Source of the DNA: Nocardioidaceae bacterium
Lineage (GTDB): Bacteria; Actinomycetota; Actinomycetes; Propionibacteriales; Nocardioidaceae
Direction: 5' to 3'
Assembly: GCA_013696015.1 (NCBI GenBank)
Contig: JACCZI010000031.1
Location: forward strand, 1 to 37,203
DNA: 37,203 nt
Shown: positions 15,852 through 24,599 of the stretch, in pieces
Layout: each line of letters begins with the position of its first letter
Numbering within the stretch: the first letter of the stretch is position 1
Program-made: the position numbers and the translations under genes
The notes under the pieces: generated by a model
What the model was told of the DNA's origin: nothing
Databases searched by the model: none
The model's input: the letters and a program-made list of their open reading frames with translations, nothing else

Positions 15852-17158
15852 AGTCGCTCCAGGACCGCGGCGGCGTGCGCCGGCAGGTCTTCGGCCTCGG
15901 CCAGGGCAACCACGTGGTGGGCCACCTGGCGCAGCGCCGCCTCGTCGTAGCTGACCACCTGCATCTCGCGCCGGAACGTGCGCACCGACAGGCCGGAGGC
16001 GTAGCGGGCGCAGCCAGCGGTCGGCAGTACGTGGTTGGACCCCGCGCAGTAGTCGCCCAGCGAGACCGGGCTGAACGGCCCGACGAACACAGCGCCCGCG
16101 GAGCGGACCCGTTCGGCCAGCTCAGGGGCGCGGCGCGTTTGGATCGACAGGTGCTCGGCGGCGTACGCGTCGACCAACGCAAGGCCGTGCTCGAGGTCGT
16201 CGACGAGCACGATCGCGGACTGCGGCCCGCTCAGCGAGGCCCGGATCCGCTCGGCATGCTTGGTCGCCGCTACCTGCCGGTCCAGCTCCGTGCCGACCTG
16301 GCGCACCAGCGAGATGCTGTCGGTGACCAGGAGGCTGGCGGCCGCGGGGTCGTGCTCGGACTGGCTGATCAGATCGACCGCCACGTGGGACGCGTCGGCG
16401 CTGTCGTCGGCCAGTATCGCGATCTCGGTGGGACCGGCCTCGGCGTCGACACCGACGTGGCTGGCCAGCAGGCGCTTGGCCGCAGCGACGTACACGTTGC
16501 CTGGCCCAGTGATCAGGTCGACCGGACGGCACTCACCTGCGCCGTAGCCGAACATCGCGATGGCCTGGGCTCCGCCGACGGCGTAGACCTCGGACACGCC
16601 GAGCAGGCCACACGCGGCGAGGATTGTGGGATGCGGCAGCCCGTGGTGCTCGCGCTGAGGGCTGCTGGTGAGCGCAATCTCGTCGACCCCCGCGACCTGG
16701 GCCGGAACCACGTTCATCACCACGCTGCTGACCAGGGGAGCCAGGCCGCCGGGTACGTACAGTCCCACCCGACGTATCGCGACCGAGCGCCTGGTGACGG
16801 TGCCGCCGGGGTGGAGGCGTGTCGTCACGTCGGTGTCACGCTCGGCCTCACAGCTGCGGCGCAGCCGGCGGATCGCCTCTTCGAGGGCGGCCCGCACGTC
16901 GACGTCAACAGTCGCGACCGCACCGGAGATGGCCTCGGCCGGCACCCGCAGCGTCTCTTGCTCCACGCCGTCGAAGCGGCGGGTGGCCGCCGCGACGGCG
17001 GCCAATCCTCGGCGGCGTACGTCCGCGCAGATCGGCGCTACGACCAAGAGCGCCGCCTCGACGTCGAACGAGACGCGCGGCAGCCCTGCCCGGGGGTGCG
17101 CCCGGTAGTCCGGGTGCTCAGCGGGCGCATCCCCTCGCAGGTCGATGGTTCGGATCAC
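15848..17158 (-). CDS. hisD: Histidinol dehydrogenase
   Basis: HisD oxidises histidinol to histidine in two NAD-dependent steps. The 436-residue protein has GLYVPGGLAPLVSSVVMNVVPA, ITGPGNVYVAAAKRLL, the EAGPTEIAILAD block and the zinc-site Gln/His in ISQSEHDPAA. Later it has the catalytic Glu-His in AAEHLSIQT and GSNHVLPTAGCARYASGLSV. It heads the his cluster. The GTG start has no ribosome site but a TAGACT box seven bases upstream, so a leaderless mRNA is likely. Confidence 0.97.
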   Translation of the reverse strand: MIRTIDLRGDAPAEHPDYRAHPRAGLPRVSFDVEAALLVVAPICADVRRRGLAAVAAATRRFDGVEQETLRVPAEAISGAVATVDVDVRAALEEAIRRLRRSCEAERDTDVTTRLHPGGTVTRRSVAIRRVGLYVPGGLAPLVSSVVMNVVPAQVAGVDEIALTSSPQREHHGLPHPTILAACGLLGVSEVYAVGGAQAIAMFGYGAGECRPVDLITGPGNVYVAAAKRLLASHVGVDAEAGPTEIAILADDSADASHVAVDLISQSEHDPAAASLLVTDSISLVRQVGTELDRQVAATKHAERIRASLSGPQSAIVLVDDLEHGLALVDAYAAEHLSIQTRRAPELAERVRSAGAVFVGPFSPVSLGDYCAGSNHVLPTAGCARYASGLSVRTFRREMQVVSYDEAALRQVAHHVVALAEAEDLPAHAAAVLERL

Positions 17159-17165
17159 GGGACCG

Positions 17166-17195
17166 AGTCTACGAAGACCTCCCGACCCTCACGCC
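17166..17195 (-). promoter_or_regulatory. Putative hisD (his operon) promoter
   Basis: TAGACT at 17166-17171 on the minus strand is a good actinobacterial -10 box. It ends seven bases before the hisD GTG, placing transcription start at or near the codon. The upstream -35 region (GGCGTG, 18-base spacing, or TTGGCG with 20) is weak. It lies in the 127-base gap shared with the divergent LON-domain gene. Confidence 0.5.
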
Positions 17196-17272
17196 AATCT
17201 GCACGTCGGGAGATCCAGCCCGACCAGCGGCCGGCACCCCGGTGGCGGAGCAGGATGCCAATGGCCCGGCAG

Positions 17273-17278
17273 TACGGT
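17273..17278 (+). promoter_or_regulatory. Putative -10 element of the LON-domain gene
   Basis: TACGGT is followed by exactly seven bases and then the GTG at 17286-17288, mirroring the arrangement at hisD on the other strand. No Shine-Dalgarno sequence intervenes, so a leaderless transcript is plausible. No convincing -35 hexamer was seen. Confidence 0.4.
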
Positions 17279-17285
17279 TGCCCTT

Positions 17286-17960
17286 GTGGGCCTCCGCCTC
17301 CCGCTCTTCTGCCTCAGCTCAGTGCTCTTCCCCGGGATGCGGTTGCCGCTGTACGTTTTCGAGGATCGTTACCGGCGGCTGGTGAGCGACACGTTGGCGG
17401 CGCCCGAACCGCAGCAATGTTTCGGAATTGTGGCGATCCGCGAGGGGTACGAGGTCGGCGCCCGAGGGGTCCAGTCGGCGCATCGGATCGGATGCGAGGC
17501 GCAGATCACCGTGTGCGAGGGGTTGCCTGACGGCAGGTTCGACGTCGAGGTGGCTGGTGTACGGCGGTTTCGGGTGACCGCCCTCGACACCACCGGACCG
17601 TACCTGGTCGGCGATGTCGGCTATCTCGACGAGCGGCAAGGCGAGCAGCCAGCAGTAGCGGCCGCCGCTGCGGCAGCCGCCTTCGAGGCGTACCGCCGGG
17701 AACTGTCCCGCCACCGGGGTGGTCGTATCGGCGAGCTCGTCACCGCAGAACTGCCGCACGACCCTGTCCAGCTGTCCTACTTCTTGGCGTCGACCACGTT
17801 GTTGACACTGCCGGAGCGCCAGGCGTTGCTGGAGGCACCCGATGCGGCGACGCGGCTGCGGCGGGTGATTCACGCGCTGCGGATCGAACAGTCCGCGATG
17901 CAGGCGGTCCCGAGCCTGCCCGCCACCGAGGTGGCGCGGACAGCGTGGTCCCCCAACTGA
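17286..17960 (+). CDS. Stand-alone LON peptidase substrate-binding-domain protein
   Basis: The 224-residue protein corresponds to the N-terminal substrate-binding domain of Lon proteases without ATPase or protease domains. It begins RLPLFCLSSVLFPGMRLPLYVFEDRYRRLV, followed by FGIVAIREGYEVG, an EGLPDGRFDVEVAGVRRFRV strand region and a helical C-terminal half with LPHDPVQLSYFLASTTLLTLPERQALLEA. Such single-domain proteins are widespread in actinobacteria and have no established function. The frame is open further upstream, but the conserved domain starts right at the GTG chosen. It is the only plus-strand gene left of ileS. Confidence 0.86.
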   Translation: MGLRLPLFCLSSVLFPGMRLPLYVFEDRYRRLVSDTLAAPEPQQCFGIVAIREGYEVGARGVQSAHRIGCEAQITVCEGLPDGRFDVEVAGVRRFRVTALDTTGPYLVGDVGYLDERQGEQPAVAAAAAAAAFEAYRRELSRHRGGRIGELVTAELPHDPVQLSYFLASTTLLTLPERQALLEAPDAATRLRRVIHALRIEQSAMQAVPSLPATEVARTAWSPN

Positions 17961-18113
17961 CCGACTCTGCCCCTGGTCGTCCCACCGGATCGCAGCCACC
18001 GGCCTTGATGGCCCGCGAGTCACGCAGTCTGGCCGTACCGGCAGCCGCCGTCAGCAGGTGTGCGCCACTCGCGAAGGTGGTGGTCGGTGTGGCCAGGCGC
18101 CGGGGAGCCGTTG
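17961..18113. other. Gap between convergent LON-domain and DUF3352-type genes
   Basis: This 153-base stretch separates two convergent stop codons. I expected a bidirectional terminator, but only short imperfect inverted repeats (for example GGCC-TTGAT-GGCC) are visible, with no T-run. No small gene is supported. Confidence 0.4.
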
Positions 18114-19829
18114 TCAGTCGAAGGTGAGTCGCAGCGAGCTGGTCGAGTACCCGTCATCGCCCTGCTGGAGGGTCATACCGAAGGCTCGCATCGGCTCCAG
18201 AATGGCCGCCTCGTCCGCCTCGAACGACGTTGCGACGTCCTCGACCTTGTCGAGGTCGACGTAGAGGACACCTTCGGCGCTGTCAGCGTCCGGCGCGGCG
18301 GTCTGGAAGGCCTCGGAGCTCCCCAGGTCACCGCCCTCGGCGAGCGAGTCCGCGTACGCCTGGTTGGTGGCCACCACCAGACCGTCGTCCGTCTCCGTCG
18401 TGGCTAGAGGGAACGGGGTACCCGACTCCTCCAGCTTCGCCTTCACCCGGCCGACCACGTCCTGGAGCGCTGCCGGGTCGTTCAGGAAGCGCACCCCGAC
18501 GCCCACGCCGGCGAGGCCGGCTGGGGACTGCAGGGACTGCGGCGTGAGTCCCGCGCTGTCCAGCGCCATGGTGACGTTGTCACCGAGAACCGTGCTCAAG
18601 TCCTCCGGCAACATCAGACCCGACTCGGCCTCGAACGCGGTGACGGCCCGGTCGAAGGAGCCCGGCTCGGCCGAGTCGAGGAACCCTTGGAACGACTCCC
18701 AGTACTGGTCGACGTACGGACCACCGTTGGAGATCGACAGCGTCGCCAGGGTCGACTCCGGCAGGTCGACGACAGGGTTGTTGTCCTCGGTCTCGACCTC
18801 CATGTCGCTGTCCACCTGCAGGCTGACCTCGAGGTAGTCGCTGCCGGCGCGGAAGGCGCCGGAGTAGGAGTGAAGTCCCTGCAACGCCGCTGCGAACGTC
18901 GCCTCGGAACCGCCGAAGAGCTGCGGCTGCTCGCGCAACGCGTCGATGTCCACCCAGAACGACGCGACACCCGGCGCTCCAAGCGCGTCCATTGCCTCGA
19001 TGAAGTCGGCGTCGTCGGAGAGCGGCGCGGACTCCGCCTCGTCGGCGAAGTCGGCCGCCAGCTGTGCTGTCTGCGCGATCAGCATGTAGTCACCGACGAA
19101 CTCGATCCCTGACTCCGTGCCGGCCTCCCCGGCCCCGAGGCCGGTGCTGTCGTCTCCGGCGGAGGCAAGGCTGCTGCACTCACTCAGCGCGCCAACAGCA
19201 TCCTGTGCCCGGCCCTGATCGGTGACCTGGATGGTGACCACTGGCTGGAACTCGCCGTCGACAGGCACCACCGCGAAGCCGGCCCGGTCACCGACCCACG
19301 GGGCGAAGTCGTCGTCGTACGACAGCTGGTCACACTCGCTGTCGGCAAGGAAACGCTCGACGATGAGCTGGCGCAGGTCTTCTCGGTCACTGCTGATGCC
19401 GGTCTGCTCCTCGAACTCCGGCAGCCGCCGCAGCAGGGAGAGCAGCGCGATCTTCTGGTCGGCCGACGGGTCGATGTCAAGACGCGTGTACCCGATCGCG
19501 TTTCCCGGCAACGCCGCTGCGGGTTGCGTGCCACCACTGTCGAGCAGCTGGTACGCGGCGAACGCCCCGCCGCCGACGAGCAGAGTCAGGGCCGCCGCCA
19601 CGCCCCCGATGACGAGACCGCGTCGGCGTCCGCCACCTGCTCCTCCGGTCGATGCCGAGCCGCTGCTGAGCCACTCGGGCGGCCCGGCGCCATACGGCGG
19701 CGGTTGGCCCGGAGGCACGCTGGGTGGTGTGCCCCATGCCTGACCCGCTGGCTGCGGCGCACCGTACGGCGGGGGTTCGCCGGAAGATTCGCCCGAAGAT
19801 TCGCCCGGAGGTGGCTGGGTGCTGGACAC
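18114..19829 (-). CDS. DUF3352-type membrane-anchored extracytoplasmic protein
   Basis: The 571-residue protein has a Pro/Gly/Ser-rich cytosolic N-terminus (about residues 1-68, with a duplicated ESSGESSG). One membrane helix follows (LVIGGVAAALTLLVGGGAFAAYQLL, about 72-96), then a large acidic extracytoplasmic domain containing IGYTRLDIDPSADQK, FVGDYMLIAQTAQLAADFADEA and VLYVDLDKVEDV. This matches DUF3352 proteins of actinobacteria, whose role is unknown. The GTG start has GAGGT eight bases upstream. Few Lys and many Asp/Glu residues suit a secreted domain. Family membership is from overall architecture. Confidence 0.82.
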   Translation of the reverse strand: MSSTQPPPGESSGESSGEPPPYGAPQPAGQAWGTPPSVPPGQPPPYGAGPPEWLSSGSASTGGAGGGRRRGLVIGGVAAALTLLVGGGAFAAYQLLDSGGTQPAAALPGNAIGYTRLDIDPSADQKIALLSLLRRLPEFEEQTGISSDREDLRQLIVERFLADSECDQLSYDDDFAPWVGDRAGFAVVPVDGEFQPVVTIQVTDQGRAQDAVGALSECSSLASAGDDSTGLGAGEAGTESGIEFVGDYMLIAQTAQLAADFADEAESAPLSDDADFIEAMDALGAPGVASFWVDIDALREQPQLFGGSEATFAAALQGLHSYSGAFRAGSDYLEVSLQVDSDMEVETEDNNPVVDLPESTLATLSISNGGPYVDQYWESFQGFLDSAEPGSFDRAVTAFEAESGLMLPEDLSTVLGDNVTMALDSAGLTPQSLQSPAGLAGVGVGVRFLNDPAALQDVVGRVKAKLEESGTPFPLATTETDDGLVVATNQAYADSLAEGGDLGSSEAFQTAAPDADSAEGVLYVDLDKVEDVATSFEADEAAILEPMRAFGMTLQQGDDGYSTSSLRLTFD

Positions 19830-19877
19830 GGTGAGTACCTCGATCCGACGGAGCGGTGATCACTTTCGGCGCATAGA

Positions 19878-19883
19878 ATCCTA
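19878..19883 (-). promoter_or_regulatory. Putative -10 element of the DUF3352-type gene
   Basis: TAGGAT fits the TAnnnT -10 pattern. It overlaps the TAG stop of the preceding membrane-protein gene and lies about 48 bases before the start codon, leaving a normal leader with a ribosome site. The -35 region is unconvincing. Confidence 0.3.
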
Positions 19884-20489
19884 CAGGCTGTGACCGCTGC
19901 GACTGGCCATCTGCCCCGAGTTGGCGGAGATGCTGGCGATCACACCGACCAGCGCCGCAACCGGCCAGAGCAGCAACAGACCGCGGGCGTGGACGTCCAG
20001 CCGCTCGGGCACCAAGTCTCCGGTCGAGGCGTCCTGAAGGGCGGTCGCCGGATCCGGCGGACCGAGCGCGATGCCAAGACGCCAGGCGATGATCGCCGCG
20101 ATGCCCGCTGCCACGGCGGCGAGCACGGGGAGCAGCCACCCGACCCGGCCGTACCGCCACCCGAGCAGGCTGCCAAGGGTCAGCCCGGCCACAACGGTGA
20201 TCGCACTGAAGACCACGTCAGGCCCGAACGAGCGGCCAGCTTCGATTGCCCCCATCACCGCGCCGTTCCTCGTGACGACGAACTGCGGGGGGTCGGCCCA
20301 CACCGACCACAGCCACCCTGCGAGGCACCCGAGCACGGCGAAGAGCGCGAGTGTGACCACAGCGCAGCGGGCGAGGTCGGCTCGGCTGGCCCGTGGCTCG
20401 ACGACCGGCGTCGCCATCTGCTGGGCATACGCCCACGGCAGCGGCTCGGCGGGCGCGGCCGGTTGCCCCCCGGGCTCGATCGTGTGCAC
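19881..20489 (-). CDS. Four-helix membrane protein, DUF2567-like
   Basis: The 202-residue protein has a cytosolic Pro/Ala-rich N-terminus and four hydrophobic segments at about residues 42-63, 94-112, 116-138 and 168-190. The first external loop contains WADPPQFVVTRNGAVMGAIEAGRSFGPD. The pattern resembles actinobacterial DUF2567-type proteins, but I rate the family name as tentative and no function is known. The GTG start is preceded by TAGAAT eight bases away, with no ribosome site. This suggests its own leaderless promoter inside the end of the dnaE region. Confidence 0.72.
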   Translation of the reverse strand: MHTIEPGGQPAAPAEPLPWAYAQQMATPVVEPRASRADLARCAVVTLALFAVLGCLAGWLWSVWADPPQFVVTRNGAVMGAIEAGRSFGPDVVFSAITVVAGLTLGSLLGWRYGRVGWLLPVLAAVAAGIAAIIAWRLGIALGPPDPATALQDASTGDLVPERLDVHARGLLLLWPVAALVGVIASISANSGQMASRSGHSL

Positions 20490-20497
20490 GAGGGCCG

Positions 20498-20503
20498 ATT
20501 CTA
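20498..20503 (-). promoter_or_regulatory. Putative -10 element of the four-helix membrane protein gene
   Basis: TAGAAT is close to the TATAAT consensus and ends eight bases before the GTG start. A TTGCCT hexamer lies 21 bases upstream at the end of dnaE, longer spacing than usual. The arrangement suggests a short-leader or leaderless transcript. Confidence 0.45.
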
Positions 20504-20514
20504 CGTCGGCGGCC

Positions 20515-23500
20515 TCACCGGCTCAGGCAACTTGGGCCCAACAGCGCCTTCAGGTCGGCCATCAGCGACGGCGTCGCGCTGACCCGCATCCGCTCGTCGA
20601 GACGCAGCACCTTGGTCGAGGTCGCCGTTGTCAGCCGCAGCTGCACCTCTGTGACCCCGGGGTGGGTGCCGAGCACCTCCTTCAGGGCATCCACCGTCGG
20701 CGGGGTGCAGCGCGTCGCCGGAAGCGAGATCACCACCGGGCCGAGAGCGGCTCGACCGAGGTCGGGCACCACGACCTCGGTCGCGGTCACTTCTGGCACG
20801 TCGTCGCTGCGACGGAGCCGGCCCTTGACGACCACGATCGCGTCCTCGACGAGCAGCGGTGCCGCCAGCTGGTAGGCCGACGGGAAAAGCATGACGTTGA
20901 CCGCGCCCTCGAGATCCTCCAGCGTCACCACCGCCCAGGTGTCGCCCTTGCGGGTGACCTTGCGCTGGACGGCGGTGATCAGGCCGCCGACGCACACCTG
21001 GGCGTTGTCGGGCCTGGACTCGTCGGCGAGCAGCGTCCCGATCGTGCAGTCGCTAGCCGCCGCCAGCAGGTGCTCGAGGCCCAGCAACGGGTGGCTGGAC
21101 ACGTACAGTCCGAGCATCTCGCGCTCGTAGCCGAGCAGCGTCTGCTTGTCCCACTCGTCCATCTCGGGGATCCGGACCGACACCGCGCCGAAGACGTCGT
21201 CGTCGAGCCCACCGAAGAGCGAGTCCTGACCCATCGCCTCGTTGCGCTTGATGTCGACGTACTGGTCCACCGCGTCCTCGTGGACGGCGACGAGCGCCCG
21301 CCGGCGATGGCCCAACGAGTCGAACGCGCCGGCCTTTGCCAGCGACTCGATGACCCGCTTGTTGCACACGACCGGTGGAACCTTGTCCATGAAGTCGCCG
21401 AAGTCGGTGAACTTGCCCTTGGCGGTGCGGGTGGCCACGACCCCGGCGACGACATTGGCACCGACGTTGCGCACCGCGTTGAGACCGAACCTGACGTCGG
21501 TACCGACAGGGGTGAACGTGGCGTCGGACTCGTTGACGTCGGGCGGCAGCACCGAGATGCCCATCCGCCGGCATTCGCCGAGGTAGATCGCCATCTTGTC
21601 CTTGTCGTCACGGACCGAGGTCAACAACGCGGCCATGTACTCGGCGGGGAAGTTGGCCTTGAGGTAGGCCGTCCAGTACGACACCAGCCCGTAGCCGGCG
21701 GTGTGGGACTTGTTGAAGCCGTAGTCGCAGAAGGGCAACAAAGTGTCCCACAACGCCTTGACAGCCGCCGATGAGTAGCCTCTGTCGGCCATCCCCGAGC
21801 TGAAGCGCTCGTACTCCTTCTCCAGCACGTCGCGCTTCTTCTTGCCCATGGCCCGGCGCAGCAGGTCGGCCTGCCCGAGGGTGTAACCGGCGACCTTGCG
21901 GGCTATGGCCTGTACCTGCTCCTGGTACACGATCAGGCCGAAGGTCTCGTCGAGGATCTCGGCCAGCGGCTCGGCAAGCTCGGGGAAGATAGGGGTGACC
22001 GGCTTGCGGCCGTTCTTGCGGTCGGCGTAGTCGATGTGCGCGTTGGCGGCCATCGGGCCCGGCCGGTAGAGAGCCAGCACTGCTGAGATGTCCTCGAAGG
22101 CGGTCGGCGCCATCAACCGGAGCAACGAGCGCATCGGTGCGCCGTCGAGCTGAAAGACGCCGAGTGTGTCGCCGCGCGCCAGCAGACGGTAGGTCTCGGT
22201 GTCGTCCAGCGCCAACCCGTCGAGGTCGACCACCCGGTCGCGGTTCGCCTTGATGTTGGCCAGCGCATCGTCGATGACGGTGAGGTTGCGCAATCCGAGG
22301 AAGTCCATCTTCAGCAGGCCGAGGGTCTCGCAGGCGCCGTAGTCGAACTGCGTGATGATGGCGCCGTCCTGATCGCGGCGCATGATCGGGATGACGTCGA
22401 CCAGCGGCTCGCTGGACATGATGACCCCGGCCGCGTGGACCCCCCACTGGCGCTTGAGGTTCTCCAGCTGCTTGGCCGTGTCCACGATCGACCGCACGTC
22501 GGCGTCGCTCTCGTACAGGGTGCGGAACCCGCCTGCCTCTCCGTGGCGAGCGGAGCTCTCGTCGAAGATGCCGGACAGGGAGACGTCCTTGCCCATCACG
22601 GCGGGAGGCAGGGCCTTGGTGATCCGCTCGCCCATGGCGAAAGGGAAACCGAGGACGCGCGACGAGTCCTTGATCGCCTGCTTGGCCTTGATCGTGCCGT
22701 ACGTGACGATCTGGGCGACCCGGTCCTCGCCGTACTTCTGCGTGCAGTAACGGATCACCTCGCCACGTCGTCGCTCGTCGAAGTCGATGTCGATGTCGGG
22801 CATCGAGATCCGTTCGGGGTTCAGGAAGCGCTCGAAGAGCAACCCGTGCACCAGCGGGTCGAGCTCGGTGATGCCGAGCGCGTACGCGACGATCGCGCCA
22901 GTCGCCGAGCCGCGACCGGGTCCGACGCGGATGCCTTGTGACCGAGCCCAGTTGATGAAGTCAGCGACAACCAGGAAGTATCCGGGAAAGCCCATCTGCA
23001 GCACCACGCCGACCTCGAAGTCGGCACGCTCCCGGGCCGCCGCGGGGACGCCACCCGAGTAGCGGCGGGCCAGCCCGCGATCGACCTCCGCGACGAACCA
23101 GGTCTCCTCCGTCTCTCCCTCCGGCACCGGGAAGCGCGGCATCAGGTTGCGGCCTTCGGCGAACGCCACGTCGCCGCGCTCGGCGATCAGGAGCGTGTTG
23201 TCGCAGGCCTCGGGCAGGTCGCGCCACACCTCCCGCATCTCCTGCGGCGACTTGAGGTAGAAGTCGTCGGCGTCGAACTTGAAGCGGCTGGGATCGGCCA
23301 GCGTGGTCCCGGACTGGACGCACAACAGTGCGGCGTGACCGGTTGCCTCCTCGGGCCGGGTGTAGTGCAGGTCGTTGGTCGCGACCAGCGGGAGCTGTAG
23401 CTGGCGCGCCAGGCGCAACAGATCGGCACGCACCCGTCGCTCGATGCCCAGCCCATGGTCCATCAGCTCGCAGTAGTAGCTGTCGGCACCGAAGATGTCG

Positions 23501-24033
23501 CGGAGCTCCGCCGCCGCGCGCACCGCCTCGTCGTACTTGCCCAGCCGCAGCAGCGTCTGCACCTCACCCGACGGGCAACCCGTGGTGGCGATGATGCCCG
23601 TTGCATACTCCGAGAGCAGCTCAGCGTCCATGCGGGGCTTATAGAAGTAGCCCTCCAACGAGGCGCGGCTGGCCAGCCGGAACAGGTTGTGCATGCCTGC
23701 CGTGGTCTCCGCGAGCATCGTGATATGCGTGTACGCACCGCCACCGGACACGTCGTCCCCACCACCGTTGCCCCACCGCACCCGGCGCCGCTCGAAGCGG
23801 CTGGTGCCCGGGGTCAGATAGGCCTCGATCCCGATGATCGGTTTGACCCCGTTCGCCTGGGCTGCACGGTAGAACTCGTACGCAGCGAACATCGAGCCGT
23901 GGTCGGTGACGGCCAGCGCAGGCATACCCATGCGCGCCGACTCGATGAACAGGTCCCCGATCCGGGCTGCCCCGTCGAGCATGGAGTACTCGGTGTGGAC
24001 GTGCAGGTGCACGAACGAACCGCTGCTCGACAT
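20515..24033 (-). CDS. dnaE: DNA polymerase III alpha subunit
   Basis: This is the replicative polymerase subunit. The 1172-residue protein begins with a PHP domain (FVHLHVHTEYSMLDGAARIG, then VTDHGSMFAAYEFY), which in actinobacterial DnaE1 can act as the proofreading nuclease. The catalytic core holds GPGRGSATGAIVAYALGI and the metal-binding aspartates in PDIDIDFDERRR. FNKSHTAGYGLVSYWTAYLKANFPAEYMAALL follows, then helix-hairpin-helix and OB-fold regions (VCVGGLITAVQRKVTRKG). Length is normal for the DnaE1 type. The ATG at 24031-24033 has GGAG 11 bases upstream. A TAGGCT box at 24079-24084 may be its promoter. Confidence 0.97.
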   Translation of the reverse strand: MSSSGSFVHLHVHTEYSMLDGAARIGDLFIESARMGMPALAVTDHGSMFAAYEFYRAAQANGVKPIIGIEAYLTPGTSRFERRRVRWGNGGGDDVSGGGAYTHITMLAETTAGMHNLFRLASRASLEGYFYKPRMDAELLSEYATGIIATTGCPSGEVQTLLRLGKYDEAVRAAAELRDIFGADSYYCELMDHGLGIERRVRADLLRLARQLQLPLVATNDLHYTRPEEATGHAALLCVQSGTTLADPSRFKFDADDFYLKSPQEMREVWRDLPEACDNTLLIAERGDVAFAEGRNLMPRFPVPEGETEETWFVAEVDRGLARRYSGGVPAAARERADFEVGVVLQMGFPGYFLVVADFINWARSQGIRVGPGRGSATGAIVAYALGITELDPLVHGLLFERFLNPERISMPDIDIDFDERRRGEVIRYCTQKYGEDRVAQIVTYGTIKAKQAIKDSSRVLGFPFAMGERITKALPPAVMGKDVSLSGIFDESSARHGEAGGFRTLYESDADVRSIVDTAKQLENLKRQWGVHAAGVIMSSEPLVDVIPIMRRDQDGAIITQFDYGACETLGLLKMDFLGLRNLTVIDDALANIKANRDRVVDLDGLALDDTETYRLLARGDTLGVFQLDGAPMRSLLRLMAPTAFEDISAVLALYRPGPMAANAHIDYADRKNGRKPVTPIFPELAEPLAEILDETFGLIVYQEQVQAIARKVAGYTLGQADLLRRAMGKKKRDVLEKEYERFSSGMADRGYSSAAVKALWDTLLPFCDYGFNKSHTAGYGLVSYWTAYLKANFPAEYMAALLTSVRDDKDKMAIYLGECRRMGISVLPPDVNESDATFTPVGTDVRFGLNAVRNVGANVVAGVVATRTAKGKFTDFGDFMDKVPPVVCNKRVIESLAKAGAFDSLGHRRRALVAVHEDAVDQYVDIKRNEAMGQDSLFGGLDDDVFGAVSVRIPEMDEWDKQTLLGYEREMLGLYVSSHPLLGLEHLLAAASDCTIGTLLADESRPDNAQVCVGGLITAVQRKVTRKGDTWAVVTLEDLEGAVNVMLFPSAYQLAAPLLVEDAIVVVKGRLRRSDDVPEVTATEVVVPDLGRAALGPVVISLPATRCTPPTVDALKEVLGTHPGVTEVQLRLTTATSTKVLRLDERMRVSATPSLMADLKALLGPSCLSR

Positions 24034-24078
24034 CGGTGCTGGGTCTCCTGCTGAGGGGCCGGAGGGGAAGTGCGCGTC

Positions 24079-24084
24079 AGCCTA
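24079..24084 (-). promoter_or_regulatory. Putative dnaE -10 element
   Basis: TAGGCT on the minus strand fits the TAnnnT pattern and lies 45 bases before the dnaE ATG, in the 92-base gap after the GNAT gene. No clear -35 box is present. Confidence 0.35.
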
Positions 24085-24125
24085 CGCCGACCGATGATGC
24101 CGGCCGGGTCCGACACTCGCGGTCC

Positions 24126-24599
24126 TCACGCGGGCCACCGCAACCGGATGTCGGGAGCCCGTTCCTCGTTGCCGGCGCCCCCCGTGCGCTCCACCTCGAC
24201 CAGTCCCCGCCGCAGGTAGAACCGCAGCGCGGCTGCGTTCGTCTGGAACACCCACAGGTCGAACCCGCCGGGTCGCAGCGCCTTGGCCAGCGACAGCAGC
24301 GTGGAGCCGATCCCCCGCCCGACATGGTCGGGCAGCACGTACAGGTGGTCGAGCCAGGAGTCGGCCAACACCAGCACCGCGACGAGCTGACCGGCTGCCT
24401 CGGCCACCCAGACCTCGCGGCTCACCATGGTCTCCGTGGCGAACCAGTGCGCGACCTCGGCGTCTGCGTGGACCCCAGCCGGGATCGCACCTGCATCCTC
24501 GGCGGCGCGCCGGGAGGCCGACAGCACGGCCGCAGCGGCCGCCCCGTCGCTCGGTTCGGCCGGGCGGGCCAACACCACAGCCGGCGCCTCAGGCGACAC
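24126..24599 (-). CDS. GNAT family N-acetyltransferase
   Basis: The 157-residue protein has the GNAT fold: VWVAEAAGQLVAVLVLADSWLDHLYVLPDHVGRGIGSTLLSLAKAL. This includes the acetyl-CoA-binding motif HVGRGIGS (R/Q-x-x-G-x-G/A type), and WVFQTNAAALRFYLRRGLVEVERT follows. It transfers an acetyl group to an unknown amine. The GTG at 24597-24599 overlaps the end of the pseudouridine synthase gene by 11 bases. The longer frame upstream of it is out-of-frame rlu sequence and was excluded. Confidence 0.88.
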   Translation of the reverse strand: MSPEAPAVVLARPAEPSDGAAAAAVLSASRRAAEDAGAIPAGVHADAEVAHWFATETMVSREVWVAEAAGQLVAVLVLADSWLDHLYVLPDHVGRGIGSTLLSLAKALRPGGFDLWVFQTNAAALRFYLRRGLVEVERTGGAGNEERAPDIRLRWPA

